DNA from: Weeksellaceae bacterium
GTDB lineage: Bacteria; Bacteroidota; Bacteroidia; Flavobacteriales; Weeksellaceae
DNA length: 8,034 nt
Assembly: GCA_028698395.1 (NCBI GenBank)
Contig: JAQVDG010000078.1
Span: 1-8,034 of the forward strand
Direction: 5' to 3'
This document shows, in pieces, positions 5,434 to 8,034 of the stretch (within the stretch, counting starts at the first letter, position 1; every line of letters begins with the position of its first letter). A program made the translations under genes and the position numbers. The notes under the pieces are model-generated. The model did no database searches. It saw nothing but the letters and a program-made list of their open reading frames with translations, and was not told the DNA's origin.

Positions 5434-7946
5434 TGAGATTAAAGCACTATCAGGAAAAGGTTTTAAAGGAACTCAAAGAATATTTGAGTGCTTTGGCTGA
5501 TGCTAAAAAAGAGTTTGAGGAAATTGCCGAACTCAAACCGCATTTGGCAAAACATATCAATTTCCCGAAAGAGGCTTGGGAAAAATCAACAGGACGTTCA
5601 ATTTATCATTCCAAAACCAACGGCTTAGACGAGCCATTGCCCGATATTTATTTGAAAGTTCCAACAGGTGGAGGAAAAACTTTGGTGGCTTGCCACGCCA
5701 TTGACAATATCCAAAAAACCTATCTCAACAAACAAACAGGATTGATTTTGTGGGTTGTGCCATCCAAGCAAATTTACCGACAAACTATTTCGGCTCTTAA
5801 AAATCGGGAACATCCATACCGTCAGGTTTTGGACATTTCGAGCGGTGGCAGAACGCTTATCAAGGAAAAAACAGAAATATTTAATCGCCTTGATGTGGAA
5901 GAAAATTTGGTTGTGCTGATGTTAATGCTTCCGTCTGCCAATCGTCAAAACAAAGAAACGCTAAAAGTTTTCAGAGACCAAGGCGGTTTTACCGACTTTT
6001 TTCCTCGTGAAGATGATTTTGAAGGACACAAAAAATTAAAAGAATTGATTCCGAATTTGGATTGCTTCACAACCGAAATGGAAGTTTTCGGAACACAAAT
6101 AAAAACTTCTCTTGGAAACACATTAAAAGTATTGCGTCCGCTTGTGGTAATAGATGAAGGACACCGTGCTTATGGAGAATTAGCAAGAAATACCATACGC
6201 AATTTCAATCCGTCTTTTATTCTTGAACTTTCAGCAACACCACCACCCAACAGCAATGAGTTGGTAAAAATTACAGGTCGGGAATTGCACGAAGAAGAAA
6301 TGATAAAGTTGGATATTCACTTAACCAACAAAACAAGTTTAGATTGGCAAGACACTTTATTGGCGAGTTTTGAAAAGCGAAACGATTTAGAGAAAAAAGC
6401 CAAAGATTACGAAGGAAATACAGGTGAATACATTCGTCCGATTTGCTTGATACAAGTTGAAAGAACAGGGAAAGACCAAAAAGATAAAAAGTTTATTCAC
6501 GCAGAAGATGCCAAAGAATATTTAATCAAAAAATGCAATGTTCCTGAAAGTCATATTGCCATTAAATCAAGCGAGAAAGACGACATTGAAGGCATAGACT
6601 TATTTGCCAACGACTGTGAAATTCGTTATATCATAACCAAACAAGCTTTGCAAGAGGGTTGGGATTGTTCATTTGCTTATGTGCTTACAGTGCTTACCAA
6701 TCCATCATCTGCAACAGGCATTACGCAGTTGGTCGGAAGAATTTTAAGACAACCATTTGCACGTAAAACCAAAATTACAGATTTGGACGAGTGTTATGTT
6801 TACACGTTCCGCCAAAATGCAAGCACCTTGGTAAGAGACATTAAAAAAGGGTTGGAAAATGAAGGATTGGGCGACATTGCAGGAAGAATTGTAAGTGATG
6901 ATGCAGGAACGGACACAGGCGGTTTAAAAGACCGTGTAATGCAATACCGTTCGGGATTTAAAAAGTTTGAAGGGAAAATCTATCTGCCAAAATTTGTCAT
7001 TCAGGAAAAGGAAAGTTGGCGAGATATGAATTTTGAAATTGATATTCTCAGCGAAATAGATTGGGAGAGTATCAATATTGATGAAGTTAAAAATCTTTCT
7101 CTCCAAAATAAGCGAAACCAAGAACAGGAAATCGCTTTAGGATTGAGCGATGAAGAAAAGGAATTACTAAAAGAAACAGGCAGAGCGGAAAAATCAGGCA
7201 CATTAGAAATTGACGAAGTATTTCTAACTAGACAGATAACGGAAATTATTCCAAACCCTTGGCATTGTTTCCAAATCGGAGAAAAAACGATTCAAGTACT
7301 TTTGGGAAAATACGAGCGTGAAACAGTTGCAGCCAATTTCGTTTTCATCATAGAAGAACTCAAAAAGATTTTAGAGAAAGAGCGAAACCGTTTATCAGAG
7401 CAAGTTTTTAGAAAAATGGTTGCTGACAAAAAACTATGCTTCTTCCTGATTACAGACAAAGGCGGTTTTGAATTGCCATCAAGAATAAAAGTAAAGAGCA
7501 ACAAACAGTTGGTGCGTAACGATAATACACCCATTCAAAAATCATTGTTCGACTATGTTCCCGAAGAAAACATCAACGACCTTGAAAAATCAGTTGCCAT
7601 TTACCTTGACGAGCAAGAAAAATTATTGTGGTGGTATCGAAATATGAGCAGACAGGATTATCACATACAAGGTTGGAAGCGAAATAAAATCTATCCTGAC
7701 TTCCTTGCAGCAGACAAACAAGAAAACAAAGACGAATACGGAACGGTGTATGTTTTGGAAACAAAAGGAATCCACCTCAAAAATGAAGATACTAAATACA
7801 AGCAAGACGTTTTCACACTTTGCAACGAATTAGGAGCAAAAAAAGCTTGGAAAGAACTCTTCGACGAATTTCCAGACCACAACTTTGAATTTCAAGTAGT
7901 GTTTGAAGACGAGTGGCAAAATAAGATTAATGAACTAATGGAATAA
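5433..7946 (+). CDS. res: Type III restriction endonuclease subunit (Res), SF2 helicase plus PD-ExK nuclease
   Basis: This 837-residue protein would use ATP to communicate between unmethylated sites and then cut DNA, in complex with Mod. The N-terminal ResIII-type helicase half has Walker A VPTGGGKT (76-83), motif II DEGH (241-244; a variant of DEAH) and motif III SATP (267-270). The second RecA-like lobe carries QALQEGWD (404-411) and the motif VI arginines in QLVGRILRQP (432-441). The C-terminal nuclease domain has WWYRN (733-737) and a PD-ExK site: PD at 755-756 and ETK at 776-778. All key residues are present. It is somewhat shorter than EcoP15I-type Res proteins (close to 1000 residues). 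The start overlaps the upstream stop (TAATG), with an A-rich stretch in place of a Shine-Dalgarno sequence. A stem-loop begins 10 bases after its stop. Confidence 0.93.
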   Translation: MRLKHYQEKVLKELKEYLSALADAKKEFEEIAELKPHLAKHINFPKEAWEKSTGRSIYHSKTNGLDEPLPDIYLKVPTGGGKTLVACHAIDNIQKTYLNKQTGLILWVVPSKQIYRQTISALKNREHPYRQVLDISSGGRTLIKEKTEIFNRLDVEENLVVLMLMLPSANRQNKETLKVFRDQGGFTDFFPREDDFEGHKKLKELIPNLDCFTTEMEVFGTQIKTSLGNTLKVLRPLVVIDEGHRAYGELARNTIRNFNPSFILELSATPPPNSNELVKITGRELHEEEMIKLDIHLTNKTSLDWQDTLLASFEKRNDLEKKAKDYEGNTGEYIRPICLIQVERTGKDQKDKKFIHAEDAKEYLIKKCNVPESHIAIKSSEKDDIEGIDLFANDCEIRYIITKQALQEGWDCSFAYVLTVLTNPSSATGITQLVGRILRQPFARKTKITDLDECYVYTFRQNASTLVRDIKKGLENEGLGDIAGRIVSDDAGTDTGGLKDRVMQYRSGFKKFEGKIYLPKFVIQEKESWRDMNFEIDILSEIDWESINIDEVKNLSLQNKRNQEQEIALGLSDEEKELLKETGRAEKSGTLEIDEVFLTRQITEIIPNPWHCFQIGEKTIQVLLGKYERETVAANFVFIIEELKKILEKERNRLSEQVFRKMVADKKLCFFLITDKGGFELPSRIKVKSNKQLVRNDNTPIQKSLFDYVPEENINDLEKSVAIYLDEQEKLLWWYRNMSRQDYHIQGWKRNKIYPDFLAADKQENKDEYGTVYVLETKGIHLKNEDTKYKQDVFTLCNELGAKKAWKELFDEFPDHNFEFQVVFEDEWQNKINELME

Positions 7947-7956
7947 GCCAATGCAC

Positions 7957-8026
7957 AGGTGTAAGCACATACCACAGCCCCTAAAAGCCAACCCGCAAAC
8001 CAAAGCTGTGGTAAGAGCTTCCACCT
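7957..8026. repeat. Right flanking stem-loop (structured repeat, copy 2)
   Basis: Bases 7957-7978 pair with 8005-8026 at 19 of 22 positions. The inner nine pairs are perfect (TACCACAGC with GCTGTGGTA). The loop, 7979-8004, has 26 bases and is C/A-rich. The left arm contains GCACAT (7965-7970) and the right arm AAGAGC (8013-8018), giving the same mismatch, C-G pair, mismatch pattern as the copy at 304-369. It starts 10 bases after the res stop. It could slow transcription, but no T tract follows within the window. The last 8 bases of the window show nothing further. Confidence 0.65.
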
Positions 8027-8034
8027 CTCCTGCC

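Noticed and set aside
7957..8034. Rho-independent terminator after res
   Set aside because: The stem is long with a 26-base loop and no T tract follows within the window, so it does not fit the standard model.

Overview
The window is an AT-rich stretch, probably from a member of the Bacteroidota. The grounds are the low GC content, start codons without Shine-Dalgarno sequences, one good match to the Bacteroidetes -7 promoter box (TAnnTTTG), and proteins that read like Bacteroidetes versions of their families. The genus cannot be told from the sequence.

Layout: bases 1-482 are mostly non-coding and full of inverted repeats. The first 99 bases may be the tail of an upstream gene. From 483 to 7946 five genes lie head to tail on the + strand with almost no space between them. 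They are a small XRE-type DNA-binding regulator (483-785), a large RloC/PrrC-like ATPase with a zinc-hook motif and a putative C-terminal HEPN-type tRNase (785-3403), a type III Mod DNA methyltransferase (3407-5086), a small acidic protein of unknown function (5083-5433), and a type III Res helicase-nuclease (5433-7946). Junctions are TAATG, a 3-base gap, ATGA and TAATG, so the genes are almost certainly one translationally coupled operon. The last 88 bases hold a large stem-loop.

How the genes may work together: Mod and Res are a complete-looking type III restriction-modification pair, with methyltransferase, helicase and PD-ExK motifs all intact. The regulator in front looks like a controller protein that would time expression. 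The RloC-like ATPase sits between regulator and mod. By analogy with PrrC and RloC it may be a second layer that disables translation when DNA restriction fails or DNA is damaged. The small acidic protein between mod and res is the least understood part.

The most unexpected structure is outside the genes. The operon lies between two stem-loops, at 304-369 and 7957-8026, that share architecture: arms of 21-22 bases with three mismatches, GCACAT in the left arm, AAGAGC in the right arm, and a C/A-rich loop of 24-26 bases. Their inner stems differ in sequence but both pair, as expected if the structure is conserved. They may be members of one repeat family bordering the defence cassette.
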